NCBI GenBank assembly: GCA_022844105.1
Contig: JALHMJ010000010.1
Span: forward strand, 1 to 64,000
Origin: Hyphomicrobium sp.
Lineage (GTDB): Bacteria > Pseudomonadota > Alphaproteobacteria > Rhizobiales > Hyphomicrobiaceae
Length of the DNA: 64,000 nucleotides
Reading direction: 5' to 3'
Below the pieces are notes generated by a model that was given only the letters and a program-made list of their open reading frames with translations, was not told the origin of the DNA and made no database searches. The position numbers were made by a program, and so were the translations under genes. Shown piece after piece: positions 25,875 through 34,159 of the stretch. The first letter of the stretch is position 1, and the number at the start of each line of letters is the position of its first letter.

Positions 25875-26450
25875 CTATTTGCGGACCCCCTCGATCTGCA
25901 AATCGAGTTCGACTTGCTTTGAAGCCGGTCCAAGTTCCTTGACAATGCCGAAGTCGGCCAGAACGAGTGTAGTCCGTCCGCTGAACCCTTGGCGAACGCC
26001 GCCCCAGGGATCGTCCCCGCCACCGACAGCCTCGGCCGCAATGGTGACCGACTTCGTCACGCCGCGCAGCGTCAGGTCTCCGGTAATGTCCGCCTTGCCC
26101 GCGCCCTTGGGCGTGATCGACGTGGTGACAAACGACGCTTTCGGAAACTGCGCCGTGTCGAGGTAGTCCGGTCCCCGCAGATGCTTGTCGCGCTCGGCGT
26201 GGTTCGAGTTGAGGCTTGCCGTATCGATATCCACCGAGATCCGCGCCGCCGCCGGGTTCGTCGCGTCGTAGCTGAACGACCCCGAGAATGTGTCGAAGCG
26301 GCCCACAAGCCAGCTGTAACCGAGGTGGGGAATGCGAAAATTGATCGAAGCGTGCCCGCCCTTGGTGTCGATAATGTAGTCGGCCGCCGATGCGGGTCCG
26401 ATGAACGCGACAACGGCCGCAACGACCAGGCTCGGTATGCGAAACGTCAT
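25875..26450 (-). CDS. YceI-family periplasmic protein
   Basis: 191 residues with a signal peptide (MTFRIPSLVVAAVVAFIGPA) and AAGGAG upstream. The YceI lipocalin-like barrel is visible from DTKGGHASINFRIPHLGYSW to the C-terminus, with DLTLRGVTKSVTI. YceI proteins bind long isoprenoid lipids such as polyprenyl or quinone-like molecules. It lies 34 bp downstream of a cytochrome b561 gene, a recurrent pairing, so the two probably work together at the periplasmic face. Confidence 0.92.
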   Translation of the reverse strand: MTFRIPSLVVAAVVAFIGPASAADYIIDTKGGHASINFRIPHLGYSWLVGRFDTFSGSFSYDATNPAAARISVDIDTASLNSNHAERDKHLRGPDYLDTAQFPKASFVTTSITPKGAGKADITGDLTLRGVTKSVTIAAEAVGGGDDPWGGVRQGFSGRTTLVLADFGIVKELGPASKQVELDLQIEGVRK

Positions 26451-26484
26451 GGATGGTCTCCTTGCTATGGAATTGGATGCTTGA

Positions 26485-27030
26485 TCAGGCGGGCCCCGAC
26501 CACATCCGGCTCAGCGTGTGCCGGCGTTCGAAGGCGTGATGCCAGATCGCGGCAGCGGTGTGAACACTCGCGAGCACCATGATGCCATACGCCGTCCATC
26601 GATGGACGAGGCCTGCGGCGTCCTCAAGCCCGACCGATTGAATGGCCGAGGGCACGCGAAACAATCCAAACACTTCGATAGGGCGGCCGTCCGAAGTCGA
26701 AATGAAATAGCCGCTGATCGTAAGTACGAACAAGAGTACATAGAACGCGCGATGAACCGCGCGTGATGCGGTGCGCGCGAAAGGCGCAAGATCGCTGTCG
26801 TCGGGCTTTACGTTTCCGAGCCTCCAGCCGGAGCGCAGGACAAGCGCGACGAACACGAGAATGCCGATGCTGCGATGCACGTCCGGAGCTGATTGATAAT
26901 ACGGGCTGTAATAGTCGAGGCCCACCATCCACAGTCCAAGTCCGAAAAGCACGATGATCGCAGCCGCCATTGTCCAATGCAATGCGCGCGATACGCTGCC
27001 GTAGCCTGTCGGCGTATCGGTTATCGCCAT
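26485..27030 (-). CDS. Cytochrome b561 (dihaem, prokaryotic type)
   Basis: 181 residues with four membrane segments. Candidate b-haem ligands are H18 (RALHWT), H52 (DVHRSIG), H93 (AVHRAFY), H143 (LVHRWTAYG) and H157 (ASVHTAA), the family pattern. It starts at 27030 after GGGAGG. It moves electrons between quinone and periplasmic acceptors, or to superoxide in CybB. It is the first gene of an operon with the YceI protein. Confidence 0.92.
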   Translation of the reverse strand: MAITDTPTGYGSVSRALHWTMAAAIIVLFGLGLWMVGLDYYSPYYQSAPDVHRSIGILVFVALVLRSGWRLGNVKPDDSDLAPFARTASRAVHRAFYVLLFVLTISGYFISTSDGRPIEVFGLFRVPSAIQSVGLEDAAGLVHRWTAYGIMVLASVHTAAAIWHHAFERRHTLSRMWSGPA

Positions 27031-27184
27031 GTTCGATCCTCCCGCCTTCGGCTGTCTCCTCGCGGTTCGGAATTGTGCTTGATCATCCCGGCTATACCGG
27101 GGCAGGACCGCTGCATTTTCGACAAATCAAAATGCCATACATTCAAAAGAGGGCACGAGCTGCGGATACCCAAAGGGGGATAGG

Positions 27185-27772
27185 ATGCGAAATGCTCAAC
27201 GCTGGAGTGCCGTTGTGCCCGTTCTGTTGTTGGCCGGCGCTCACATTCATCCGGCGCGTGCCGAGAATTATGTCTTTAATTCCAAACGCACCGAAGTCCG
27301 CTTCTCCTATGTCATGGGGTATTCGACACAGCGCGGCCGGTTCAGCAGCGTCGAGGGGCTCTTGGAGTTCGATGCGAAGGCGCCGGAAAAAAGCAAGGTG
27401 TTCGCAACAATCGCGACAGCGAGTATTGAAACCGGACAGCCGATCATCGATGACGAACTGAAGGGTGTGAATTTCTTTAACGTCAAAGCCGAGCCGACAT
27501 TAACCTTCCGTAGCCGATCGGTGAAGCCGACCACTACGGATGCGGCGGAGATCAGCGGCGACATTACCGTCAACGGCGTCACCAAGCCGGTGACGCTAAA
27601 TGTGACCCTGACGGCGCATGATGATCCGAATCTGAAATACAGCGCCGGCAGCAAAAAATTCCTGGCAACCACGACGATCTCGCGCAGCGCTTTCAAGATG
27701 GTGTCGTATCCCGACATGGTCGCTGACGAAATCGACATCGAGATCGACGCCATCGTGCGCCCGAAGCGCTAG
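27185..27772 (+). CDS. YceI-family periplasmic protein (second copy)
   Basis: 195 residues. A signal peptide ends near HPARA-EN. The barrel is recognisable from VFNSKRTEVRFSYVMGYSTQ (RGRFSS follows) to DITVNGVTKPVTLNVTL and SRSAFKMVSYPDMVADEI. It is divergent from the cytochrome b561-YceI operon with a 154-bp gap, and only distantly similar to the other YceI copy. It is likely an isoprenoid or quinone carrier. It also sits at the edge of the multihaem cytochrome locus. Confidence 0.88.
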   Translation: MRNAQRWSAVVPVLLLAGAHIHPARAENYVFNSKRTEVRFSYVMGYSTQRGRFSSVEGLLEFDAKAPEKSKVFATIATASIETGQPIIDDELKGVNFFNVKAEPTLTFRSRSVKPTTTDAAEISGDITVNGVTKPVTLNVTLTAHDDPNLKYSAGSKKFLATTTISRSAFKMVSYPDMVADEIDIEIDAIVRPKR

Positions 27773-27784
27773 CGCCGTTAGCGA

Positions 27785-27812
27785 AGAGCGGCCGCAACGG
27801 CGCGGCCGCTCT
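27785..27812. terminator. Bidirectional terminator hairpin
   Basis: A perfect 11-bp stem, AGAGCGGCCGC with GCGGCCGCTCT, around a 6-nt loop, exactly between the convergent stops of the YceI gene and the beta-barrel gene. It is very stable, with no T-run. Its position strongly supports termination in both directions. Confidence 0.7.
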
Positions 27813-27818
27813 CCCGCA

Positions 27819-29429
27819 TCAGAACTTCCGCCGCAATTCCGTCCGCAACCCGAAATTATCCTCCGCGCCAGTTTGAATCTGATACGTCGCGTCAGCGCGC
27901 AAAAGCCAGGCGCGATCGAGCGGCAATTGGTAGCGAAAGCCGAATGCGTACTGCGAATCCTTCGCACCGATGCCGTCGTCTTCAAACGGTTGAACTGTCG
28001 CCAGTTCGAAAACGATCTGCTGATCCAGATTGAAGAGATATTGCAGGCCAATCGCGCCGCCCCACGCGTTCGAGCCTGTGTCGTCCAATTTCGGATAACC
28101 GGTCAGAGCATCGGTTTCGAAGTTGATGCCGACGTTCTTCAGGATGCCGGCGCCGTTACCATCGACAAGCGGCTGTGGATTATCGACACCCACGAAGAAA
28201 TTGGCATATGGCAGCAGGGTGCTTGGCAGACTGGTAACCAGGCTGTTTTCGGATATGACGGCAAAGCCGTTGTTGCCGTCGTCGCCGAAATTGGCAAAAA
28301 GGCGAGTAGAGTTGGAGACGGTATTGGCAAAGCGTCGAGTATAGGCTCCGGTGAGAAAGTGAACCAGGAGATCGTCCTGTTCATCCCGGCCCTGCACGAC
28401 GCCGTAGCCAGCCTCGATGTAGCCGTCGAAGGCATCGATGAAAGTCGTGACGCCGTAGAGATTGGCGCTGTTGTTGTCGACCTTGCCATCGGCCCCGATC
28501 ACGCTGGCGTTGTCGACGTCGTCAAACGCCGCAAAAAACGTCACATCGTAATTGGAAAGACCCAATTCCGGCATGTTCTTCGCCGGCAACGTTACCGCAC
28601 CGCCGAGAATTGCATCGTTGGCCCATATGCCGTTTTGCAGGAACAGCGGATACAACCCCAGGACGATAGGCAGATCAAAACTTGCCGGCTGTCCCGAGAC
28701 GCCAGAATAGATGGAGCCAAGATCGCCTTCGAAGAAGAGCGTTTGCGGGTCGAGATCAAGTTCGTCGTTGAATTGACCATTGCTGCCGCTGCCGCCGAAC
28801 TCATAGCGCGTGAATTCGACGTTCGCCTTCTGGAGCGGCGTGATGAAAGCGTGGATGCGCTCCGTACCTGTGATCTTGAAATCGATATCGAGGTTCAAGC
28901 GCGTTGCGATCTGGGCGATATCCTTGCCGTTGTTCTGATTGTAGGCGACCGCCGTCCGCCAGTCGCCGTAAATGGACAGACCCGGCAGCAGCGGATTGAG
29001 TTCGCCAAAAAGCATGCTGCTTCCGTCATACATTCCCGAGGTGTACTGCTCGCGGCCCACTTCGAGAGCCGGACGCGGCGGCTCGATCGCGGTTTTGCCG
29101 CCATAGATTTCGGCTTGCTCGCCGGCATCATACGTCTGCTCGTATATCGGCCCCTCGCGGAACGCTGCATGAACTTGGCTTTCATCTCCATGCGAGGCGG
29201 TGCCAGAGGTCTTGGCTTGCTCGCTCTCCCCGGCCTCCACTTGCGGACCGTTGACGTGCGACTTTGCAATCCAGGTTTCGTTGGTACCAAAGACATCGGT
29301 ACCGGTATTCATGGCGGGATCGGCACGTGTCGCGCTGACGCCAAGGCTCGCGCCCGCGGCGAGCGCCACGATGGCGGTCGTCGATCGCGCCACGGAAAAA
29401 ATGCTGGCAGGCTCGGCTTTCGTCGTCAT
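27819..29429 (-). CDS. Outer-membrane porin-like barrel in the multihaem cytochrome locus
   Basis: 536 residues from 29429 (MTTKAEPASIF), giving a normal signal peptide ending near ATRA-DP. After a polar region of about 95 residues (Glu/Gln/Ser-rich) come repeated amphipathic strands (LSIYGDWRTAVAYNQ; DGYIEAGYGVVQGRD; YAFGFRYQLP) and the final ELRRKF, an outer-membrane assembly signal. The barrel part, about 400 residues, could hold 16-18 strands. It is the second gene of an operon after a pentahaem cytochrome. An electron-conduit porin or a substrate porin are both possible. No resemblance to PioB/MtrB could be shown by eye. Confidence 0.75.
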   Translation of the reverse strand: MTTKAEPASIFSVARSTTAIVALAAGASLGVSATRADPAMNTGTDVFGTNETWIAKSHVNGPQVEAGESEQAKTSGTASHGDESQVHAAFREGPIYEQTYDAGEQAEIYGGKTAIEPPRPALEVGREQYTSGMYDGSSMLFGELNPLLPGLSIYGDWRTAVAYNQNNGKDIAQIATRLNLDIDFKITGTERIHAFITPLQKANVEFTRYEFGGSGSNGQFNDELDLDPQTLFFEGDLGSIYSGVSGQPASFDLPIVLGLYPLFLQNGIWANDAILGGAVTLPAKNMPELGLSNYDVTFFAAFDDVDNASVIGADGKVDNNSANLYGVTTFIDAFDGYIEAGYGVVQGRDEQDDLLVHFLTGAYTRRFANTVSNSTRLFANFGDDGNNGFAVISENSLVTSLPSTLLPYANFFVGVDNPQPLVDGNGAGILKNVGINFETDALTGYPKLDDTGSNAWGGAIGLQYLFNLDQQIVFELATVQPFEDDGIGAKDSQYAFGFRYQLPLDRAWLLRADATYQIQTGAEDNFGLRTELRRKF

Positions 29430-29558
29430 AGCGAAGCTCCCAATTCGTGCCCCAAGCCGGCGAATGCGCCCGGCCGACGAGAGGTCGTTGGAGAGGCTTC
29501 GGACCCGCAAGTCTGAATTCCCGGTGGAATTCAATCCGAAACTACCGGTTCGTCGGAA

Positions 29559-31367
29559 TTAGCCCTTCACGTCGACGTCGACCGCGAAGGAGTGAATATT
29601 CATGATCCGCTCGTTCATGCTCTGCTCCATTGCTTTCGTCGCCCCGACGAAGCGCATGAAGTAGATCGGCTCGGCGCGGCTGCGCATCCGAAAGGCGAGC
29701 TTGTACTTGCCGGGTTTGGTGATCAGATTCCCCGGCACGCTATATTTGGCGACCTTTTCTCCTAAGGGTGGGAGTGAATGGTTTTCCATACGCACGAGTG
29801 GCGGATGGTTGAGGACGGTTGTTGGAACGCCCGGCGGACGCAGATGCGGCAGGGGGTCGATATCGAAGTTGACCGGCAGGTACATTTCCCGCTCCGTCCC
29901 CTTGACGTTGGTGGTCAGGAACTTGGTCTGGAAATGCACCAGTTGCTGATCCGTCGCGATGGTGCCCGCGGCGACATCGAGGCTGTGCAGATCGGCGACG
30001 TCGCCGTTGCGGTCGACATAGCCGGATTCCCATATGTTCTGCCCATCCGGATCGACGAGAGCAACGTTGACCCAAAGCTGCGGCTGCGCGCCAAGTGAGC
30101 CGGACGGCAGGTTGTGCCCCGTGTTGATGTTGCGGATTCGGTACGAGAATCCGAGATCCGCCCCGATCGTCGGTGAGCCGTCGAGGAATGGCCCGTCGAT
30201 CTTGCTCGAGTTCTCCATCACCTGCTTGCGAAGCTTGTCGCGTTCGTCGAGCTTGGCGAGGTTTTCGTCGATGATCTCGCGCGCCTCTTCACGATCAAGC
30301 GCATCCGACCAGCGCTTCGGGAATGTCACTTTCAGTTTTCCGGCCGCCACCTTGTCCTCGAACTTTGTCGAGCCCCAGCCTGCCCGCCAGTCGAACATCA
30401 GCCAGTCTGCGATGCTGATATCCTTGGCCTTGGGATTGTGCGGAAAGATGCCCGGATGCGCGATCGAGTAACCGGGGCCGATGAAGCGGTGATTGGCGTG
30501 CCGGCGCCCCGGGTTGACTTCCTTGCCCCCCACGATTGCCGACGGCGCGGTCGAGTAGCCCTTCGGCTGACCGGGGACCTTGCCCATGTGGCAATCCTGG
30601 CAGGTCACGCCTGCCTTACGAGCCGGGCTATCGCGATATTGATCCCAGACGATTTCGAGTTTGATCCCGAGGTTCACCGCGACCTGATGGCAGCTGACGC
30701 AGAATTCCGATTTTGTGATCTGATCGTTTGCAATCATGCCTTGGTGGATCTGATTGCCCCGCTCTCCCTCGCTCGTCGCGACGGTGTAGGTATCCTTCTT
30801 GGCGATGACGTCCTTGATGACGCTCTGTTCGCCGCTGCCGTAGACCGGTTCGAAAATCTTGCCGGGCTCGATCCGGCGCTCGCCGTTGACCTTGCCATAC
30901 TGCTCTTTAACGCGGTGGCAGGTGATGCAGGAGACGCCTTCACGTGCGATCTGGCTGCGGGCCCATAGCGGGGATTCCCGGGCTTCACCAAGCTGCGTGC
31001 CGGCCTGTTGATGGCACCGGACGCAGAATGTACCGACAGTTCCCTGTGTCAGTTCCTGGAACTTCTGCTCAAACTTGTGAAACATCGGCGAGATCGATGC
31101 ATAGGCGTGATTCGACGACGACCACTCTTCATAGATCTGCTTGTGACACTCGCCGCATTGCGCCGCCGTCGGATAGAGCGTCTCGTCATTGACCAGGCTG
31201 TCATGCTCCGGTGGCTTGGGAACGGGTTCATCCGCCCGCACGTCCGTCGTCCATTGAGCGGTGCCTTCTGGCTCTGCCGACGCGCCAGAAGAGAGTAGGG
31301 CCGGCATCAGAACGGCGCTCGCAAGCGCGCATGAAAAAGCTCTAATGCCAACGGACCACTTCATCAT
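29559..31367 (-). CDS. Secreted pentahaem cytochrome c (c554-like with C-terminal beta domain)
   Basis: 602 residues from 31367 (adjacent ATGs; GGGGGG upstream). A signal peptide (about 4-31) leads into five CXXCH haem sites: CGECH 71, CVRCH 115, CITCH 147, CVSCH 223 and CQDCH 256. Extra histidines and HANHRF could serve as distal ligands. The C-terminal half has no haem and contains NTGHNLPSGS, a motif common in large multihaem proteins of electron-transfer bacteria, in a beta-sandwich-like region. It is first in an operon with the outer-membrane barrel and divergent from the reductase/cytochrome operon. Confidence 0.85.
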   Translation of the reverse strand: MMKWSVGIRAFSCALASAVLMPALLSSGASAEPEGTAQWTTDVRADEPVPKPPEHDSLVNDETLYPTAAQCGECHKQIYEEWSSSNHAYASISPMFHKFEQKFQELTQGTVGTFCVRCHQQAGTQLGEARESPLWARSQIAREGVSCITCHRVKEQYGKVNGERRIEPGKIFEPVYGSGEQSVIKDVIAKKDTYTVATSEGERGNQIHQGMIANDQITKSEFCVSCHQVAVNLGIKLEIVWDQYRDSPARKAGVTCQDCHMGKVPGQPKGYSTAPSAIVGGKEVNPGRRHANHRFIGPGYSIAHPGIFPHNPKAKDISIADWLMFDWRAGWGSTKFEDKVAAGKLKVTFPKRWSDALDREEAREIIDENLAKLDERDKLRKQVMENSSKIDGPFLDGSPTIGADLGFSYRIRNINTGHNLPSGSLGAQPQLWVNVALVDPDGQNIWESGYVDRNGDVADLHSLDVAAGTIATDQQLVHFQTKFLTTNVKGTEREMYLPVNFDIDPLPHLRPPGVPTTVLNHPPLVRMENHSLPPLGEKVAKYSVPGNLITKPGKYKLAFRMRSRAEPIYFMRFVGATKAMEQSMNERIMNIHSFAVDVDVKG

Positions 31368-31979
31368 CAATCCCCCCAAGGATTTAGATATTTACACGTT
31401 CGGCATATCCAAGCCGCATATGGCAGGCAAATCCAGACGACAGAATTTATTAACCTCCGGATATTGGCCGTGATATGGCCGTCTTATTGTACAAAAACTG
31501 AGACCAACGCGCCTTACAAGGCGTGATCCAATGAAATAATCGTTTCATATAAATTGTCAGAAGGTGAAAATAGTCCCGGCGGGACAGTGGTGTGAGCCAA
31601 CAGCCAACCATCTGATAAAAAAGGAAAAGTTTGGATCTTGCAATCGCAGGATCGCTGCGCGATGCGGTCGACGGGACATTGATCGCTTTTTTGCAGAACG
31701 AATTTTTTAATTATGCTTAATAAGAGTTGGAATAAATAAGTTGTGCGAACGGTCAAAAACGCTGCAGCCATCAATCACAGTATCGCCATTATCGGACCAA
31801 TATTTGGCCAAACATCAAAATGAATAAATATAGGCGGAGGAAAATTGGAATTTCTCTCCACTTGAAGCGTTCGCTGCAATGGGTGCCGGTTATACCGGTC
31901 GTGACGAGCCGCTGCTGAGTGAGTGGCCCGCACTGCTGCCGCCCGCTCGCAAATCCGAACATCAATCCAGGATGGGTTA
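31368..31979. promoter_or_regulatory. Divergent control region of the multihaem locus
   Basis: About 610 bp, visibly A+T-richer than the flanks, between the two divergent cytochrome operons. Three perfect palindromes lie within 80 bp: CGCCTT-AC-AAGGCG (31510-31523), ATGAAA-TAATCG-TTTCAT (31531-31548) and GTCCCG-G-CGGGAC (31573-31585). No FNR/FixK box (TTGAT-N4-ATCAA) was found. No gene was recognised in it. Confidence 0.5.
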
Positions 31980-33065
31980 ATGCCTCCAAGCCACGTCATC
32001 ACTGTCAATGGCCAGAGCTTCCGTGCGCGCCCAGGTGAAGTGCTGCTCGATGCGGCGCTGGCAAATGGTGTCGCGATGCCATTCAATTGTCGCGCCGGAC
32101 ACTGCGGCACCTGCTGTGTGCGACTAGTAGCGGGTTCGGTGCGCGGCGGCGAGGGCGCGGAGCCGGGCATTGTCCATGCCTGTCAATGCCGTATTGCCGG
32201 CGATGCAACGCTTGAGCGAGATGATGTGCAAGGCGTCCGCACGGTTGCGGGCACGCTTGCATCGCTCCGCCCGTTGTCGGCGGAAGTCATGGAGGTCGGC
32301 ATCCGGACAACGCGCGCGTTGCCCTACCACGCCGGTCAGTATGCGAAGGTGGGATTCAAGGGCTTCCCTAGCCGGCCGTTCAGCATCACACTTCCCTTAC
32401 AGACCGCGCGCGACCAGCGGCTCGTCTGGTTCCACGTTCGTCGCATGGCCCCAGGCGGAGTGACCGACGCTCTCGGCAAGAGCATTACGATTGGCCATCC
32501 CGTCACTCTTGAAGGACCTTACGGTTCGGCCCACTATCGTGCCAATGCCGCCAGCCGTATGGTGCTCGTCGCGACCAATACCGGCTTCGCACCGATCTGG
32601 TCGATCGCCGTTGCGGCGTTGCGCGAAAACCCACAGCGCCTGATGATGATCATCGCCGGCGGGCGCAACCTGGATGCCCTCTACATGGGGCCTGCCTTGG
32701 CCCAACTCGCCCGCTTCCCCAATGTTCACATCATTCCTGTCTGCAGCTCGGCGCACAATCTACCCAAGGCGGTGATGCCCGGCCGCCCGACCGACTATCT
32801 TCCGATCCTGCTGCCAAGTGACGTGCTCTATGCCTGCGGCGCCCCCGGCGTGGTCGAAGCCGTGAAAGCGATTGCGGCCAAGGCCGGTGCTGTCTGCTAC
32901 GCCGATCCGTTCGTTGCCGCGCGTGGAAGTGCCGAGGGCAACCCACAAGCGTCGCGCATAGCTGGATGGCTGCCGTGGCCTGTCAGCCGCCGCGCCGAAC
33001 CCGTGGCGGCCTTCAGTATGAACGACGTGAAGATGAGATCTCATAGTGATGCACGGCGCGCCTAG
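31980..33065 (+). CDS. [2Fe-2S]/FAD/NAD oxidoreductase (phenol-hydroxylase-reductase type)
   Basis: 361 residues from ATG 31980. The N-terminal plant-type ferredoxin domain has FNCRAGHCGTCCVRL and a fourth cysteine in VHACQC. The FAD domain contains RPFSITLP (flavin-binding RxYS-type motif with F for Y). The NAD domain has VATNTGFAPIWSI in place of the usual GGTG loop, and the terminal YACGAPGVVEAV. Such reductases pass electrons from NAD(P)H to an oxygenase or other redox partner. None is adjacent; instead it overlaps a tetrahaem cytochrome gene by 17 bp. It is cytosolic, with no signal peptide. Confidence 0.88.
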   Translation: MPPSHVITVNGQSFRARPGEVLLDAALANGVAMPFNCRAGHCGTCCVRLVAGSVRGGEGAEPGIVHACQCRIAGDATLERDDVQGVRTVAGTLASLRPLSAEVMEVGIRTTRALPYHAGQYAKVGFKGFPSRPFSITLPLQTARDQRLVWFHVRRMAPGGVTDALGKSITIGHPVTLEGPYGSAHYRANAASRMVLVATNTGFAPIWSIAVAALRENPQRLMMIIAGGRNLDALYMGPALAQLARFPNVHIIPVCSSAHNLPKAVMPGRPTDYLPILLPSDVLYACGAPGVVEAVKAIAAKAGAVCYADPFVAARGSAEGNPQASRIAGWLPWPVSRRAEPVAAFSMNDVKMRSHSDARRA

Positions 33066-34110
33066 CCGTCCGTCTGCCCGGCCGCAGCGGCCTGCGTCAG
33101 GGCTTGCTGGCTTGTTGTTTCTGGGCGGCGTCATGACGATGTTCACGGTTGCGGCCTACGGCGCCGCCGATAACGATTCGAGCAAGATCGTTGGCGCCAA
33201 CGCGTGCGCCGAATGTCACAAGCAGGAGGTCGAGGCCTGGAAGAGCACGCATCACTTCAAAACGTTTCGTGAAATGCCGCGCGCCGTCCGCGCCGACAAA
33301 ATCGCCAAGACCATGGGCGTGCGCCGCGTCAAATCGGAAAGCCTGTGCCTTAGCTGTCATTTCACCGTGCAGAAGAAGAGTTCGGCGGCGGAAGTTATAT
33401 CGGGCATTTCATGCGAATCTTGCCACGGCGCCGGTCAGGATTGGATCAAGGTCCACAGTGGCTACAGCGGCAAAACCGCTTTGACCGAAAGCAAGGCGGA
33501 AGCCTCGGCGCGCTGGAAGCTCGCCGAAGCCAAGGGAATGATCCGGCCGCACGACATCTATCGGATCGCAAAAAATTGTTACGGCTGCCACGTCGTGCCG
33601 CAGGAGGATCTCGTCAACAAAGGAGGCCATCGTGCCGGCAGCAATTTCGAACTCGTCTCCTGGTCGCAGGGCGAAGTGCGCCACAACACGTGGCATTCGA
33701 AAGGCAAAGAAAATGTTCCCGCTGATGCTGCTCGTAAACGCATGCTCTATGTCGTCGGCCTCGGCGTCGAACTCGAAACCGCGCTGCGTGCGATCGCAAA
33801 GGCGACGGTCAGGAAAGCTTACGCGTTCGAGATGGCGGCCCGCGCCGACGATGCGCGCAACCGCCTCGCCGCCGTTGCCAAGGCGGCTCCCACAGTTCCC
33901 GAGATCGCGCGCATGGTTGATCTCGCCCACTCCGCCGCGCTGAAGCTCGATAACGCATCTGCACTCACGACAGCAGCCGATGGCGTATCCAAGCTGGTGA
34001 TATCGATCACGGAGAAATACGATGGCAAGACGTTGGGTGGCATCGACGGTCTGATCCCCGGACCGGACAAGCAGAAAGGCAAGGCGCGAACCGCCGGGGC
34101 AATTCACTGA
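33049..34110 (+). CDS. Tetrahaem cytochrome c (cytochrome c554-like)
   Basis: 353 residues from ATG 33049 (GTG 33046 is possible), overlapping the reductase gene. A signal or anchor segment lies at about 18-39. Four haem sites follow: CAECH 53, CLSCH 100, CESCH 122 and CYGCH 177, with HxxF-type histidines between them (THHFKTF), the cytochrome c554 pattern. The C-terminal 150 residues are helical and haem-free. In nitrifiers c554 accepts electrons from hydroxylamine oxidoreductase; here the donor is unknown, and the neighbours suggest exchange with the membrane haem-b protein and the decahaem protein. Confidence 0.85.
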   Translation: MHGAPSRPSARPQRPASGLAGLLFLGGVMTMFTVAAYGAADNDSSKIVGANACAECHKQEVEAWKSTHHFKTFREMPRAVRADKIAKTMGVRRVKSESLCLSCHFTVQKKSSAAEVISGISCESCHGAGQDWIKVHSGYSGKTALTESKAEASARWKLAEAKGMIRPHDIYRIAKNCYGCHVVPQEDLVNKGGHRAGSNFELVSWSQGEVRHNTWHSKGKENVPADAARKRMLYVVGLGVELETALRAIAKATVRKAYAFEMAARADDARNRLAAVAKAAPTVPEIARMVDLAHSAALKLDNASALTTAADGVSKLVISITEKYDGKTLGGIDGLIPGPDKQKGKARTAGAIH

Positions 34111-34159
34111 AGACGCGATCAGGATCGCCGCGCGACGACTGATGATGGGACAAGGGTTC

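Noticed and set aside
27873-29516. 547-codon plus-strand open frame
   Set aside because: It is antisense to the beta-barrel gene, which has a signal peptide and C-terminal Phe. The antisense product has no fold-like pattern or ribosome-binding site.
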